64,000 nucleotides of DNA. It comes from Hyaloraphidium curvatum. Its lineage: Eukaryota; Monoblepharomycota; Hyaloraphidiomycetes; Hyaloraphidiales; Hyaloraphidiaceae. The stretch's first letter is position 1. Every line of letters starts with the position of its first letter. Under the pieces are notes generated by a model, which was not told the origin of the DNA, searched no databases, and worked only from the letters and a program-made list of their open reading frames with translations. Location of the stretch: assembly GCA_025558095.1 (NCBI GenBank), contig JAIVFI010000023.1, forward strand, positions 124,001 through 188,000, written 5' to 3'. Positions 1 through 10,516 of this stretch are shown here, piece after piece. A program made the translations under genes and the position numbers.

Positions 1-429
1 GTCCTTGGAGGAGTCCTCGACGATAAAGGGGTCGGTGCCGAGGATGGCGTGGCCGCAGAAAGAGACGTCACGGCCGGTCTCGCAGGCTTCCAGCGGGCCA
101 GCACAGGCTTTGAACCACTGCAGGCGGGGGAGGGCGCCAAAGGCGGGATTTCGAGGCGTTCCGGGAGGCAGGAAGGGAGGTCCGCCACCGGGCATATTAA
201 GGACGCCGGTTAGAAGCCATACGTAGCGGGCAGTTTCGAGGTGGAAACCCGCCTGCCTGTTTGTGTCGACCAGCGAGACCAGCGCTATGCGGTATCCCGT
301 GATCCTCTTGGCCAAGGTGACGATCCTGGTGAAGGACGGTTCCGGAGCACTGTCTAGCACCCTCAGGGCGGCCAGCTCGGCCAGCCGCTCCGCCTCCCGC
401 GGGTGCGGCGGTGGCGGGACGAATGCCAT
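1..429 (-). CDS. GAF-domain protein, N-terminal part (runs off the window)
   Basis: Two exons are visible on the minus strand: 429-253 and 117-1. The N-terminus has the usual short charged lead, then the helix RLAELAALRVLDSAPEP and the strand RIALVSLVDTNRQ. After the intron it continues with WFKACAG and the family motif DVSFCGHAIL. This order is typical of the GAF domain at the start of bacterial-type sensor kinases and cyclases, and of fungal GAF proteins. The intron (252-118, 135 nt) only keeps the frame if it begins with GC (CAG/GCGGGT) and ends CTGCAG, so it is a GC-AG intron. The start at 429 is the first ATG of the frame. The protein stays open to base 1, so the effector domain, and hence the function, cannot be seen. 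It faces away from NAA15 across a 224-base shared 5' region. Confidence 0.75.
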   Translation of the reverse strand, partial: MAFVPPPPHPREAERLAELAALRVLDSAPEPSFTRIVTLAKRITGYRIALVSLVDTNRQAGFHLETARYVWLLTGVLNMPGGGPPFLPPGTPRNPAFGALPRLQWFKACAGPLEACETGRDVSFCGHAILGTDPFIVEDSSKD

Positions 430-653
430 CGCTGAGATGGCGGGAGAGGGCCGGAGAGGGGCGGGGGAGCGGGCGGAGCACATGGGGACGCAGGGGCGGC
501 GCTGGTCCTTCCCGCACGGCGCCCGTTTCCAGCGTTTCTTTCTCGACGCGTCGCGTCGTCCTCCCGCCCCATCGCGCCTCCATCCCCTAATAGGGTGTTG
601 CCGGGGCCCGCATCACCCGCATCGCCGGCCCCCGCCCCCGCCCCGCCGCCGCC

Positions 654-3600
654 ATGTCCCGCGTGATCCGCCACGCCGACCAGGCGCCGCAGCGGCCGTC
701 CACGCTGCCGGGCAAGGAGGCCGCGCTCTTCCGCCAGATCATCAAGTTCTACGAGCTGAAGCAGTACAAAAAGGGCATGAAGGCCGCCGAGGCCGTGCTC
801 AAGAAGGTGCCCGAGCACGGCGAGACGCTGGCCATGAAGGCGCTGCTCATCAGCCAGATGCCCGGGTACAACACGGACCGGGCGAGGAAGGACGAGGCGA
901 TGGACCTCGTCAAGCGCGGCCTGAAGAACGACCTCAAGAGCACAGTCTGTGGGTGTCGGGGGCGGGATGGGGTGACTCGTTGGAGGAGACGCTACCTCCA
1001 AACAAGACGCGTCGGACGCGTTTCCGCACCGATGGGGCGCATTCGCCATCGGACGCAGCTCTTCCTTATCGGCATTTTGGTCCCGCCGCTCGCTTACGCC
1101 CGATTGCTCACGCATCCGCCCTCTTTAGGCTGGCACGTCCTCGGCCTCATCCACCGCCAGGAGAAGCAGTACGACGAGGCCAGCCGCGCGTACCTCAACG
1201 CGCTCAAGTTCGAGAAGGACAACCAGCAGATCATCCGGGACCTGACCAACCTGCAGATCCAGCGGCGGGACTACGAGGGCTTCAACGTCCGTGGGCCCTT
1301 CCCCGCGGCCGGTCCGCCGCCCTGACCGTTCCCCCGCCGGTTCGCAGGAGACCCAGCACCGCCTCCTCGAGCTCAAACCCGCCATCCGCACGCACTGGCT
1401 CGGCCTCGCGGTCTCGTACCACCTCCTGGGCGTGCACGCGCAGGCGGTCCGCATCCTCGACGCGTGGCACAAGACCAACACGGACGTGCGGACCGGTGCG
1501 GCGACGCACGACCAGAGGCTGGAGGACCAGGAGCTGTGGCTGTACAGGTGCTGGGTGCTCGAGGAGGGTGGGGACAAGGAGGGGGCGCTGAAGGATCTCG
1601 AGGGTTTCGAAGGGGAGGGGAAGGTGCTGGATCCCGTGGCATGGAACGAGGCCAAAGGTGGGATTGTGGCGAGCGTTGTGCGCTTTTGCGTCTCAACGAA
1701 CGGCTCCGTCGGTAATCCCACAGGCCGCCTGTACTTCGCCCTCGGCAAGCCTGACAAGGCCGCCGAATGCTACCATGCCCTCCTCGCCATCAACCCCGAC
1801 GACGCCTCTCTCTTCTCCCGCCTCGAATCCTGCCTCGACGACACTTCCCCGGCCGCCCTCCTCGCCTTCTACCGCGACATGGAGTCGCGCTACCCCCGCT
1901 CGACCCACGTGCGCCACCGCATCTTGGAGCTCCTCCCCGCCTCGGACGAGGACTGGCAGGCCCGGATCACCGCCGAGCTGCGCAAGGGGTTCCGCAAGGG
2001 CGTGCCGTCGCTCTTCACCTCGCTCGAGCGGCTCTGGCTGTCGGGTGCCGCGGACGCCGCGGAGAAGAAGGACTGGATCCGCGCCGCCGTGCAGGCGCAC
2101 GTGGAATCGCTCGAGAAATCGGGCACCTTCCCCTCCTCGGACGAGAGGGAACCCCCCACCGCGATCCCGTGGTCCCGCCTCTTCCTCGCCCTCCTGCACG
2201 ACTCTGACGGCAACCCCGCCGGCGCCCTCGCCGCCGTCGACGCCGCCATCGCGCACACGCCCACCCTGGTCGAGCTGCACATGTTCCGCGGGCGCGCGCT
2301 CAAGCGCGCCGGCCGCCTCGGCGAGGCCGCCGACGCGCTGCAGGAGGCCCGCGAGCTGGACCTGCAGGACCGGTTCGTCAACACCAAGTGCGCAAAGTAC
2401 CTGCTCCGCGCGGGGAGGTACGAGGAGGCCGAGCGGGTCGTGGTGCTCTTCACGAAGGCGGAGAGCACGGATCCCGTGGCGGAGCTGGTGGAGCAGCAGG
2501 TCATGTGGTGGGCGGCCGAGGCGGCGGAGATGTGGGCAAGGAAAGGGGAGTGGGGGAGGGCGATGAAGAGGTGGTACCAGATCGAGAAGGTGGGGTCGCC
2601 TGGCTGGTCGGCACATCCTGCTGACCGGGCGAGCTCCAACATGATCCCACAGCACTTTGCCGACTTTTACGAGGACCAGTTCGACTACCACCAGTACTGC
2701 CTGCGGCGGATGACGATGCGGTCCTACATCCAGTGAGCACATCCCTCCCGGCGCTCCCACCTCTTTCTGACTCAGTTTGCCAGGATGCTCCGCTTCGAGG
2801 ACCGCCTCCGCTCGCACCCCTTCTTCTTCCGCGCCGCCTGCGGCGCCGTCCGCGCCTTCCTCCACCTGCACGACAACCCCTCCGCGGCCGCCACCGCCGC
2901 CGAGAAGCTCGAGAAGGAGATGGAGGGCCTGAGCGTGCAGGAGCGCAAGAAGGCCGCGAAAAAGGCCGGCAAGGAGGCGGAGAAGGAGAAGGCGGCTGCC
3001 GCGGCGGCTGCTGCGGGCAAGAAGGACGGCAAGGAGCCGCCGAAGCCCAAGGACGAGGATCCGGACGGGGAGAAGCTTTTGGAGGCGGCGAAGGCGGACT
3101 ACCTCGCCGAGGCGACGAGGCTGTTCCTGAAGCCGCTGCTGGAGCAGAGCCCGGGGAGGGTGGAGAGCCAGGTGCTCGGGGCACAGGTGTACCTCCGGAG
3201 ACGTGGGTCATCCTGGCGGCCATGGCGTGGCTTGGGCTGATCCGCTTGTCAGGAAAACCCCTCCTCGCACTCCGCTCCCTTCTTGCCGGGCTCCGCATCG
3301 AGCCCGAGAACGCGGAGCTTCATTTGGTCGCCGCCCAGCTGCACAAGGAGCTCGCCACGTCGCCGCCCGAGAACGCTGCGGTCCGCGAGATCGTGGAGGA
3401 GGGAATCAAGCGGATTTTCCCCGAGTTTCCGGGCACGGATCTGGCAAAGTGGAATGACGAGTGGCGCGCGCGGAATCCCGGGCTCGTGGCGGCGGTTTCC
3501 GGTGCGTCGCACCGCGTTCGAGCATTGCACTCGTGCTGACGAATCATGACGCAGCCGCCCGGGTTTCTGCCCTCCTGGACCCCTCCTCCTCCTCCTCCGC

Positions 3601-3781
3601 GGCCGACTCCGTTGTCGCGGCTTTCGAGTCCGCCTCGCACCCTCCCTCGCTGAAGGAGGCGATCGAGGCGCACGGGGTGCTGCTCGGTATGGACGCCGGG
3701 GCGGCCGAGCGCGCTTTCCGGACAGGGGCGGGGCGGTGGCCGCTGGCGGACTACTTCAGGAAGGAGGAGAAAAAGGAGTGA
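654..3781 (+). CDS. NAA15: NAA15, auxiliary (ribosome-anchoring) subunit of the NatA N-terminal acetyltransferase
   Basis: Seven exons: 654-948, 1129-1286, 1348-1657, 1724-2732, 2784-3202, 3253-3501 and 3555-3781, giving 888 aa (family about 850-870). NAA15 is the TPR scaffold that binds the catalytic NAA10 and docks NatA at the ribosome for co-translational N-acetylation. Recognisable blocks are the start LPGKEAALFRQIIKFYELKQ, the TPR region WHVLGLIHRQEKQYDEA, YHLLGVHAQAVRIL, LYFALGKPDKAAECYHALL, RSYIQMLRFEDRLRSHPFF and the C-terminal FPEFPGTDLAKWNDEW. An internal Lys/Ala-rich linker around residues 640-690 (KKAAKKAGKEAEKEK) matches the basic linker of the family. All exon joins keep frame with GT-AG ends, and two donors are GTGGGT. 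There are no frameshifts over 2.7 kb of coding sequence. The start ATG has a clean upstream context and aligns with the family N-terminus. Confidence 0.93.
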
Positions 3782-3952
3782 TCTAGATTAGAGGCGGTTT
3801 TGGAGAGCTTCGGCCTGGCAGCCTCCAGGGGGTCGAGTGAAGAGCTCGATCGGTGCGGGGCGCCGCGTCGCGACGATCCCCGCATTCTCCGGAGCCAATC
3901 CCCACCGCATCGCGACGAAGCCCGGGCTTTCGGCAGCAGCAAACCGCTGACG

Positions 3953-4483
3953 ATGCCCGCGCCGTCGTTCCCCGTGCCCGTCACGGCGCTCTTCTCGTCG
4001 CTCTCGGCGCTGTGCGGTCCCTCTCCCCGGATCCCAAAAGCGCCCTGACGCTCCCCAACGCCGATCAGGTCTTATGCCCAGCTGGCGATGAACGTGATCA
4101 AACTGCGGGTCAAGAACCGCGTTCCGTACGGCGACGGCGGCCATGAGGACCTCGAAAGGTGGGGCTCGACGCCGTGTCCCGGAATCGCGTCCCTGACATT
4201 GCACAGGGCGATCCGAGCCCACGGCAACTACGGCGAATACTACCCGGTGCACCTGATCCAGCTCGCCCTGATGGAGCTCAACGGCGCCCCGCGATGGCTG
4301 CTCTTCGGGCTCGGCGGCAGCATGGGGCTGGGCCGGCTTTTCCACTACTGGTCCGTGTCTACGGACGCGTCGAACGCGGCGCCGACCAACTGGCGGGTGT
4401 GGGGGATGAGGCTCACGCTCGGGACGATCATCACGGGGGCGTTTGCGAACCTGGCGCTGGCGGGGAAGGTGCTGGCGGAATGA
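3953..4483 (+). CDS. MAPEG-family membrane protein (YecN-like)
   Basis: Three exons (3953-4011, 4069-4158, 4207-4483) give 141 aa, the usual size for a MAPEG protein. The first segment PVTALFSSLSAL is the opening transmembrane helix. Exon 2 carries the loop VKNRVPYGDGGHEDLERA. Exon 3 begins IRAHGNYGEYYPVHLIQLAL, the family's RAHGNFxEY signature, followed by helices around WLLFGLGGSMGLGRLFHYW and LTLGTIITGAFANLALAG. MAPEG proteins are four-helix membrane proteins of eicosanoid and glutathione metabolism. The YecN/YecN-like branch, which this resembles, has no settled substrate. The intron donor GTGCGG at 4012 is the only one that joins L to SYAQLAMNV in frame. It ends close to the convergent peptidase gene downstream. 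Confidence 0.85.
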
Positions 4484-4680
4484 CGTGCAGCAGCTCGGGA
4501 TTTTGATCGCTGTTGCGTGGGCTCGGACATAGACGTGCGGAGTGGGGTGACGTTCCTTTCTTTGGGTATCTGCAAGTGACAAAGTTACATAATGCTGCGC
4601 AATCGCGCCTGGTATCGACACAGTCTCCAACTCCCGGCTCCCAAGCTCCCTGCCAACCTTGACCGAGCCAACAAAACCCA

Positions 4681-6343
4681 TCACCTCCTCCTCGCAGGGT
4701 TGATGCCCATGTGGCCCATTGGCTTGGGCAGGTCCGTGCACCCCTCCAGCCTGGCCGTGACCTCCACGGGGGCCCCCGGCATCTGGTCGGGCTGCGACGT
4801 GGCCAGGTTCCAGTCCTTATCGATCCCCGTCGAGTTCGCGTCGATCGAATAGCCGAGGTCCCGCAGTGAAAAAGCGGTGAGGTAGCTAAGCGGATTGCCG
4901 TTGCTCGAGAGGAAGCCCGTCATGAGCTCCTGCCTGAAGCTCGACTCCTTCCAGTGCGAGCACGACGTCCCCACAGAGCCGGACCCCGTCGAATCGTGCA
5001 CGGGCACGTACGGCTGCCCCAGGCTCCCCGACGGATCCACGAGCGACAGGCTGGCGTTGGCGTTGGCCCCGAGGAACCGCGCCCCCGCGACGCTCTGCCC
5101 GTACGACACGCGGGTATCGCAGTCCGCGGGCTGGATGAGGTTCTTTTCGGGCCAGATGGTGCCGATCCCCAGGACGTGGCCCATCTCGTGCTGGATGACG
5201 GCGTCGAGGAAGCCGCCCGCCGCGAGGCCGGCGACGTCCACCTCGTCGAACACCATGAAGCCCGTCAGCGGGAGGTACGGGTTCTGCCCGCCGTCGCGGT
5301 AGTACCAGAACGACGCTGCGCCGAGGATGCTGTTGGTCCCGTCGATGGGGCCGACGGTGAAGGCGATGATGAGGTCGTCGACGTTGCCGGCGCAGCTCAT
5401 CACGTTGACGTACTTGGCGGCCACAAAGTCGTAGACCACCAGGCAGTTGTCCACGGGGGGCTGGCCCACGAAGACGTCCTCGACGTCGGCGGAGATGATG
5501 GACATCCAGCGCTGCGCGGCGCGCACGAACACGGCGTCGTACGTGTCGTGCGGGGAGCACCGCAGGAGCTCGATGTTGAACACCGTGGCCGCCGTCGAGT
5601 TGTCGTAGGGGAGCACGTACGGCACGGGGACGTAGGTGCACATGGTGGTGTTGAGGATGACGTTGCCCGGGTCGAGCGTGGGCGTCACCGTGCGCAGCGT
5701 CCGGGTCGTCGAGGTTTGGCTCGGGGTGACCGTCAAAGTTTCGCTGCGGGTCACGGTGAAGGTGACGGGAGGGGGCACGGAGGTGACAGTCTCCCTCAAA
5801 GTCTGTACGACCGTGCTCGTCACGGGGAGGAAGGAGGTCGTGGTGGTGGGGACAAAAGAGGTTACGGTCGTCGGCTACGTGTGGAAAGAAGTGTGAGTTG
5901 CAAGTGTGGGATGGAGGGAGGCCGGGAGGGAGACGACGGTGGCGGACCCATTGGCCCGAGCGGCCGTCGGTCCCCGAGCCCCCAGAGCGCCCCATGGTAC
6001 CCACCACGATCAGCGTCGACGTCTCCGTGACCGTCGTCAGCAGCTGCAGTGCCATCGTGGACGTCACTGGCAGCGTGAGCGTCGAGGTCTGCCACAGCGT
6101 GCGGGGGAAGAGCGTGACGGTCTTTGTCGCCCGGAAGACCGTCCGCAGCGATGTCGTGGTCACCGTCCGCGTGGTCGTCTTCGTGCGGGACCAGCGGGTG
6201 ACCGTCCGCGTGATCGGCCTGCGATGCGGTGCGGTGAGGGGGCGGGGTTTAGGCGGGCGGGGCGGTGCTCACAGGAGCTGCGCGGTGCCGCCGTGGAGGA
6301 ACGGCAGCAGCAGCAGCGCCGCCAGCAGCAGCGAGCGCCGCAT
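4681..6343 (-). CDS. Secreted leishmanolysin-related zinc metallopeptidase with a Thr/Val-rich N-terminal stalk
   Basis: Minus-strand exons 6343-6273, 6218-6005 and 5874-4681 encode 492 aa. Exon 1 is a classic signal peptide (MRRSLLLAALLLLPF). Residues 24 to about 165 are an extended stalk built from TVT/TST units, such as TRTVTTTSLRTV and TFTVTRSETLTVT. The catalytic domain follows, with the zinc site QHEMGHVLGIGTIW at about residue 324 (HExxH), a distal SHWKES that should supply the third histidine, and the Met-turn LMTGF. That combination is the leishmanolysin (M8)-related layout also common in bacteria. The role inferred is extracellular or surface proteolysis; the substrate is unknown. 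The donor of intron 2 is GTGGGT. Splicing adds the stalk in frame, and both introns (54 and 130 nt) contain in-frame stops or shifts if retained. Confidence 0.85.
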
Positions 6344-6779
6344 CGCGGCGGCGAGATTCGCTTCGCGCCGCGGTGGGGCAGGTCGGGGAATGTTCTTTGC
6401 GTCGTGCACGGACCAGCCGGTCTGCCTGCCGCAGCGGCTTGTGGCGGTGCTTCCGCCTCATCGCACACAAGGGAAGGGGCGTGAACAAAAGGACACGCCT
6501 CGAAGGACTGGGGACGTACTACGAAGCCACCGCCTCGGACTCGGGTAGGACAGGCTCAATGAGGCGTCTCTCTCTGCCCCCCGCCCCTCCTTCATTCATC
6601 ACCGATCGGGCCTAGCTTGCAATTGCTGCACTTCGCGCCCTACACGTCACGACCAACCCGCTAACGATGTGGCCTGCGAGTGAGGGAAGCTGAGGTCCTG
6701 AAAAGTGTGCGCCAACCGGCCCCGATCGTGTCCGTGACCGGGGCCGGCGCGCACCCGGCTCCTGAAGCCGGGGTCTCTA
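6344..6779. other. Intergenic stretch, no gene recognised
   Basis: This is the upstream side of the metallopeptidase and the far end of the decayed WD fragment. It holds no codon-like pattern on either strand that matches a family I know. The bases just upstream of 6343 should contain the peptidase promoter, but no TATA-like element stands out. Confidence 0.4.
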
Positions 6780-7270
6780 GTCCGCCAGACGACCGGCTGG
6801 CTTTCCAGGCCCGATTTCGGCGGCCGGGCCGCCTCCGGCCTCGCGCACGTCTCAAAGCCGCACAACACCCGCGCCGACGCCCGATGCCGCGAGCATTCCC
6901 GACCTCGCCAACGCCACGAGAGCTGCGCGACGCCCTTTGGAAACACGTCGGCGGTCGGCAGCGCGAGCAGCGGCTCCGACGACGCCGGCACCGGGTACGG
7001 CGCACGGGCCGCGAGCGCCCCCCTGCGCACGTCGAAGATCCGCACCGCGCCGTCGTCCCCGTACCCCGCCACGCGGTACGGGTTCCACGGATCCGCGGCA
7101 AGCCCGTGGATCGATTTGGTCGCGATCGCGAAGCTCGGCGCGCCCGACGTATGGTGCCGCAGATCCCAACCCCGGATGCCCTTGCCCGGCACGCCGGCAA
7201 CGAGAAGATGCGGGGAGAGGAAGGCGAGGGAGACCACGGGGTCTGCGGGGCCGAGGGGCTGTGTGTGGGC
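6780..7270 (-). pseudogene. Fragment of a WD-repeat protein resembling MIOS/Sea4, with a frameshift and a nonsense codon
   Basis: From about 7240 the minus strand reads DPVVSLAFLSPHLLVAG, GIRGWDLR, KSIHGLAADPWNPYRVAGYG and DDGAVRIFDVR. This is the blade arrangement of MIOS, a GATOR2/SEA-complex beta-propeller of TORC1 nutrient signalling. Only about three blades are present. Near 6925 the frame slips: after VAQLSW the homology continues in another frame as SGMLAASGVGAGVVRL, and the next codon is TGA where a WD repeat should have Trp (RL-W-DV). The remaining 6780-6850 shows no clear homology. Both the N-terminal blades and the long C-terminal half with zinc ribbons are absent. It sits in the same frame as the UBA gene just upstream, separated by that gene's TAG. 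The MIOS assignment is from recalled motifs; a generic WD protein is possible. Confidence 0.6.
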
Positions 7271-8164
7271 CTACCTCGCCATCAAAAGGTCGAGGGCGGC
7301 TCCCACGTCGAACCCCGTCCTGGTGAGCGCGTCGAGGCACTTTTCAGTGTCCTTGTACCCCATGCCCCGCAGCGTCTCTAGGGCGCCCTGGATATCGACG
7401 GAATCCATCCCCACGGTCGAAACCCCCTGGTCCGCGGCCGCCGGCCGTTCAGGGACGGCCTCGCCGGGCGGATCCGTGTCCTCCACATAGAGTGCCTCCA
7501 CGACCTGCTCGATGTTGCCGTCGTGGAGCTGCAGCAGGTCCAGGCAGCGCTCCGCGTCCGAAAATCCGAGGTCCGACAGCACCCGGAGGTGCGTCGAAAA
7601 GCGGAGCACCGGGGGCTCGCGCAGCGAAGACGGCGATCCGGTAGGGGACGGCGGCTTCGGCGACGGAGGAGGCCCGTTGGCTGGCCGAGGCGGAACCAGC
7701 TCCGCGTCGGGGGGCGGCACCGTCCCGCCGTACAGCAGCTCCAGCGCCCTCTCCACGTCGCCGCCGGCCCGCAGCAGTGCCTTCCTGTTCCGCTCCTCGT
7801 CGTCGAGCCCCAGATCCCGCAGGACGAGCCGCTCCGTCGCGTACGGCTCCTTTTGCTGCGGGACGTCGAGCTCCGACCGCGACCGCGTCCTCCTCGGCGG
7901 CTCGAGGACCATGTCCGAACCGCTGCCCTCAGTTCCCGCGCTCTTTGGCGCGTGCTCCGGGTCGCCGTGCCGCATGAGCACCTCCACCGCGCCCTCGACG
8001 TCGTTGTCGACCAGCCGTAGCGCGGACCGCGCCCGCGCCTCCTCGAACCCCAGGTCGACCAGGACAGCCAGCTCCACGGGCAGGTTGGGATCGGAAACGG
8101 GGGAGGGAGACGGCGGCCGCGGGAGAGGGCGCGGCCGCCGGGGTATGGAGCTCCGAGTGGACAT
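7271..8164 (-). CDS. Protein with four UBA (ubiquitin-associated) domains
   Basis: A single exon of 297 aa. Four copies of the roughly 40-residue UBA fold are spaced along the chain and separated by Pro/Ser-rich linkers. They are ELAVLVDLGFEEARARSAL (near residue 30), LVLRDLGLDDEERNRKALL (near 110), LRVLSDLGFSDAERCLDLL (near 190) and LETLRGMGYKDTEKCLDAL (near 260). Each ends in a helix of the VExALExLY type. UBA domains bind ubiquitin or polyubiquitin, so a role as a ubiquitin receptor or adaptor is likely. No UBL, protease or ligase domain is present to narrow it. The frame is open upstream to 8344, but the ATG at 8164 has an A at -3 and the upstream residues look like noncoding translation. 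The last UBA runs to the stop. Confidence 0.75.
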   Translation of the reverse strand: MSTRSSIPRRPRPLPRPPSPSPVSDPNLPVELAVLVDLGFEEARARSALRLVDNDVEGAVEVLMRHGDPEHAPKSAGTEGSGSDMVLEPPRRTRSRSELDVPQQKEPYATERLVLRDLGLDDEERNRKALLRAGGDVERALELLYGGTVPPPDAELVPPRPANGPPPSPKPPSPTGSPSSLREPPVLRFSTHLRVLSDLGFSDAERCLDLLQLHDGNIEQVVEALYVEDTDPPGEAVPERPAAADQGVSTVGMDSVDIQGALETLRGMGYKDTEKCLDALTRTGFDVGAALDLLMAR

Positions 8165-8546
8165 GTTTGGCAGTTGAACTGGGAGCCGAGGGCGTCGCCG
8201 CGGTTCCACAACGGCGTGATCCAACCGGCTTGGCTGGAGGATGGAAGCGCGAAGCGTAATCGTTGAAAAAGATGAGGCTATTGGATGCTGAGCAGCCGGA
8301 CCGCTGACGGTGAGTGGGATAGACTGCCTCCTCGGTCCAGACATTCTAGTCCAATAAGCCGAGAATCAACGAATCCACCCCGGGACCTGTCCAGTTCTGC
8401 CAAGAGAAGAACCGTGAACAGCCTGACCGGGCTTTATCTTATTGGTCCCGGGGCCTGGACCTGGTATTCGGTGGCGAGTCTGCGGCAAGTGCACGGGCCT
8501 GGCCGTCTCCCGCAACCGAAATCGCGCTCCCCCCTCCGCCCCCGAA
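8165..8546. promoter_or_regulatory. Divergent 5' region between the UBA gene and the D-aminoacylase gene
   Basis: The two start codons face away from each other across 382 bases, so both promoters and 5' UTRs must lie here. No named transcription-factor site is evident. Locally AT-richer patches lie at 8255-8285 and 8425-8445. Confidence 0.45.
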
Positions 8547-10516
8547 ATGGCCGCCGACCTCGTCATCCGCGGCGGCACCGTCGTCGACGGTTCCGGCGCT
8601 GCGCCCTTCCGCGCGGACGTGGCCGTGAAGGGCGGCGTCATCTCGGCCATCGGGCCGGACCTGCCTGCCGGCGCAAAGGAGATCGACGCCCACGGCAAGC
8701 TCGTGACGCCCGGCTTCGTGGACGTGCACTGCCATTACGACGGACAAATCGTTTGGGACAGCCAGCTCAACCCGTCGTCGCTGCACGGGGTCACCACGGC
8801 GGTCGTCGGCAACTGCGGCGTCGGGTTCGCGCCGGTGCGGCCGGGCAGCCACAATTTGCTCATTGAGCTCATGGAGGGGATCGAGGATATCCCGGCGCCA
8901 GGTACGATCGTCGTTCCTGCGGGATAGGATCTCGAGGCTGACCACCGGCGGACAGTCATGGCCGAGGGCCTCGACTTCTCCTGGGAGACCTTCTCCGAGT
9001 TCCTCGACAAGGTCGCTTCCAAGAAGCACGACATCGACATCTGCACCCTCGTCCCCCACGCCGCCGTCCGCGTCTACGTCATGGGCGAGCGCGCCGTCAA
9101 GCTCGAAAAGGCCAACGAGACCGATATCCAGGAGATGCGGCGCATCGTCGCCGACGCCATCAAGGCCGGCGCCTTCGGCTTCTCCACCTCGCGCACGCTC
9201 AACCACAAGACGCTCAAGGGCGACCCGACGCCGACCCTGCGCGCCGCGGAGGACGAGCTCAGCGGCATCGCGGCGGGCATGAAGGAGGTCGGCGCCGGTA
9301 TCATCGAGCTCGTCTCGGACTGGTTCCAGCCCAAGGAGGAGTTCGACATCCTCAAGCGCGTGGCCGAGTCCTCGGGCCGTCCGGCGCTGTTCCTGCTCAC
9401 GGAGAACCACGACGACCCCAAGAAGAAATGGAAGACGCTGCTGCAGCTCAGCGACGACGCCGCGGCGCAGGGGGTCCCCATCCGCCCCGTCTTCCCGCCC
9501 CGCGCCGTCGGCGTGCTCCTCGGCCTGCTCGGCAGCGCCAACCCCTTCGTCGGCACCGCCACGTTCAAGACCATCGCGCACCTGCCGCTCGAGGAGAAGG
9601 TCGCCCGCATGCGCGACCCCGAGGTGCGCCGCAAGATCCTGTCGGAGGACCGGCGCGCGGGCATCACCGCCTTCCCGGCGCTCAAGCGCCTGCAATTCAA
9701 CCGCATGTTCCCGTTCGGAAGCCCGCCGGACTACACGCCGCCGCCGGACGCCAGCGTGGCCGCGATCGCGGCGAGGGAGAAGAGGTCGCCCGAGGAGGTG
9801 GCCTACGACCTGCTGCTCGCCGACGAGGGCAAGAACTTCCTGTACGCGCCCCTGGTCAACTACGACAACGTGCGTGGTCCTGGTTGCCGTGGGACGGGAA
9901 ATCCGAGCTAACGATCATGTTCGCGCAGTACACGCTCGACGCCTCGGGCGAGATGCTCAAGCACCCGAACGCGCTCGTCGGCCTCTCGGACGGCGGCGCC
10001 CACTGTGGTATGATTATGGATGCAGTACGTGATCGGAGTCTCCTTTTTCGGGGTACCGTAGCTCACTCCACTCCGCGTTCCGTGCCGACCTGAACTAAAC
10101 TCTTCAGAGCTTCCCGACCTTCCTCCTGTCCTACTGGGGCAAGCAGAGGGGCCTCCCCATCGAGGAGCTCGTCCGCCGGCAGACCAGCGACACGGCGCGC
10201 GCCATGGGTCTCACAGACCGCGGTCTGCTCAAGGTCGGCATGAAGGCTGACATCAACGTGATCGATTTCGACGCCTTGGCCCTCGAAAGGCCCGTGATCC
10301 AGTTCGACCTGCCCGCGGGCGGCAAGCGGCTGATGCAGCACGCCAAGGGGTACGATGCCACGATCGTCTCGGGAGTCGTGACGTACCGCAACGGGCAGCC
10401 CACGGGCGAGCTGCCCGGGCAGCTGGTGCGCTGCGAAGGTGGGTTGTGCCGCCTTTGCGCTGGCCTTGGAGTCTGATCCGACCGCTCCAACAGTTCCTTC
10501 GAAGCCCAAAATCTAG
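8547..10516 (+). CDS. N-acyl-D-amino-acid deacylase (D-aminoacylase), amidohydrolase superfamily
   Basis: Five exons (8547-8901, 8956-9869, 9929-10024, 10108-10438, 10494-10516) encode about 572 aa. The amidohydrolase hallmarks appear in order: the N-terminal beta segment MAADLVIRGGTVVDGSG, the zinc motif VDVHCHYDGQ, TTAVVGNCGVGFAP, a long barrel insertion, LSDGGAHCG near residue 440 and the C-terminal KADINVIDFDAL. This is the pattern of D-aminoacylases and related N-acyl-D-Glu/D-Asp deacylases, which release D-amino acids from N-acyl forms. The family is mainly bacterial, yet four GT-AG introns show the gene is at home in a eukaryotic nucleus. The last intron (10439-10493, donor GTGGGT) is inferred. 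If it is retained the protein ends about 14 codons on at a different stop near 10476. Confidence 0.85.

Noticed and set aside
4954-6030. Long open frame on the plus strand opposite the metallopeptidase
   Set aside because: Arg/His/Gly-rich antisense translation of a GC-rich gene; no family resemblance, and the opposite strand has clear catalytic motifs.
7243-7276. A roughly 32-nt GT-AG intron joining the UBA gene to the WD fragment (GTAGGC...CCGCAG)
   Set aside because: Removing it puts the WD part out of frame, and it would be shorter than any secure intron here; the TAG as a true stop is simpler.
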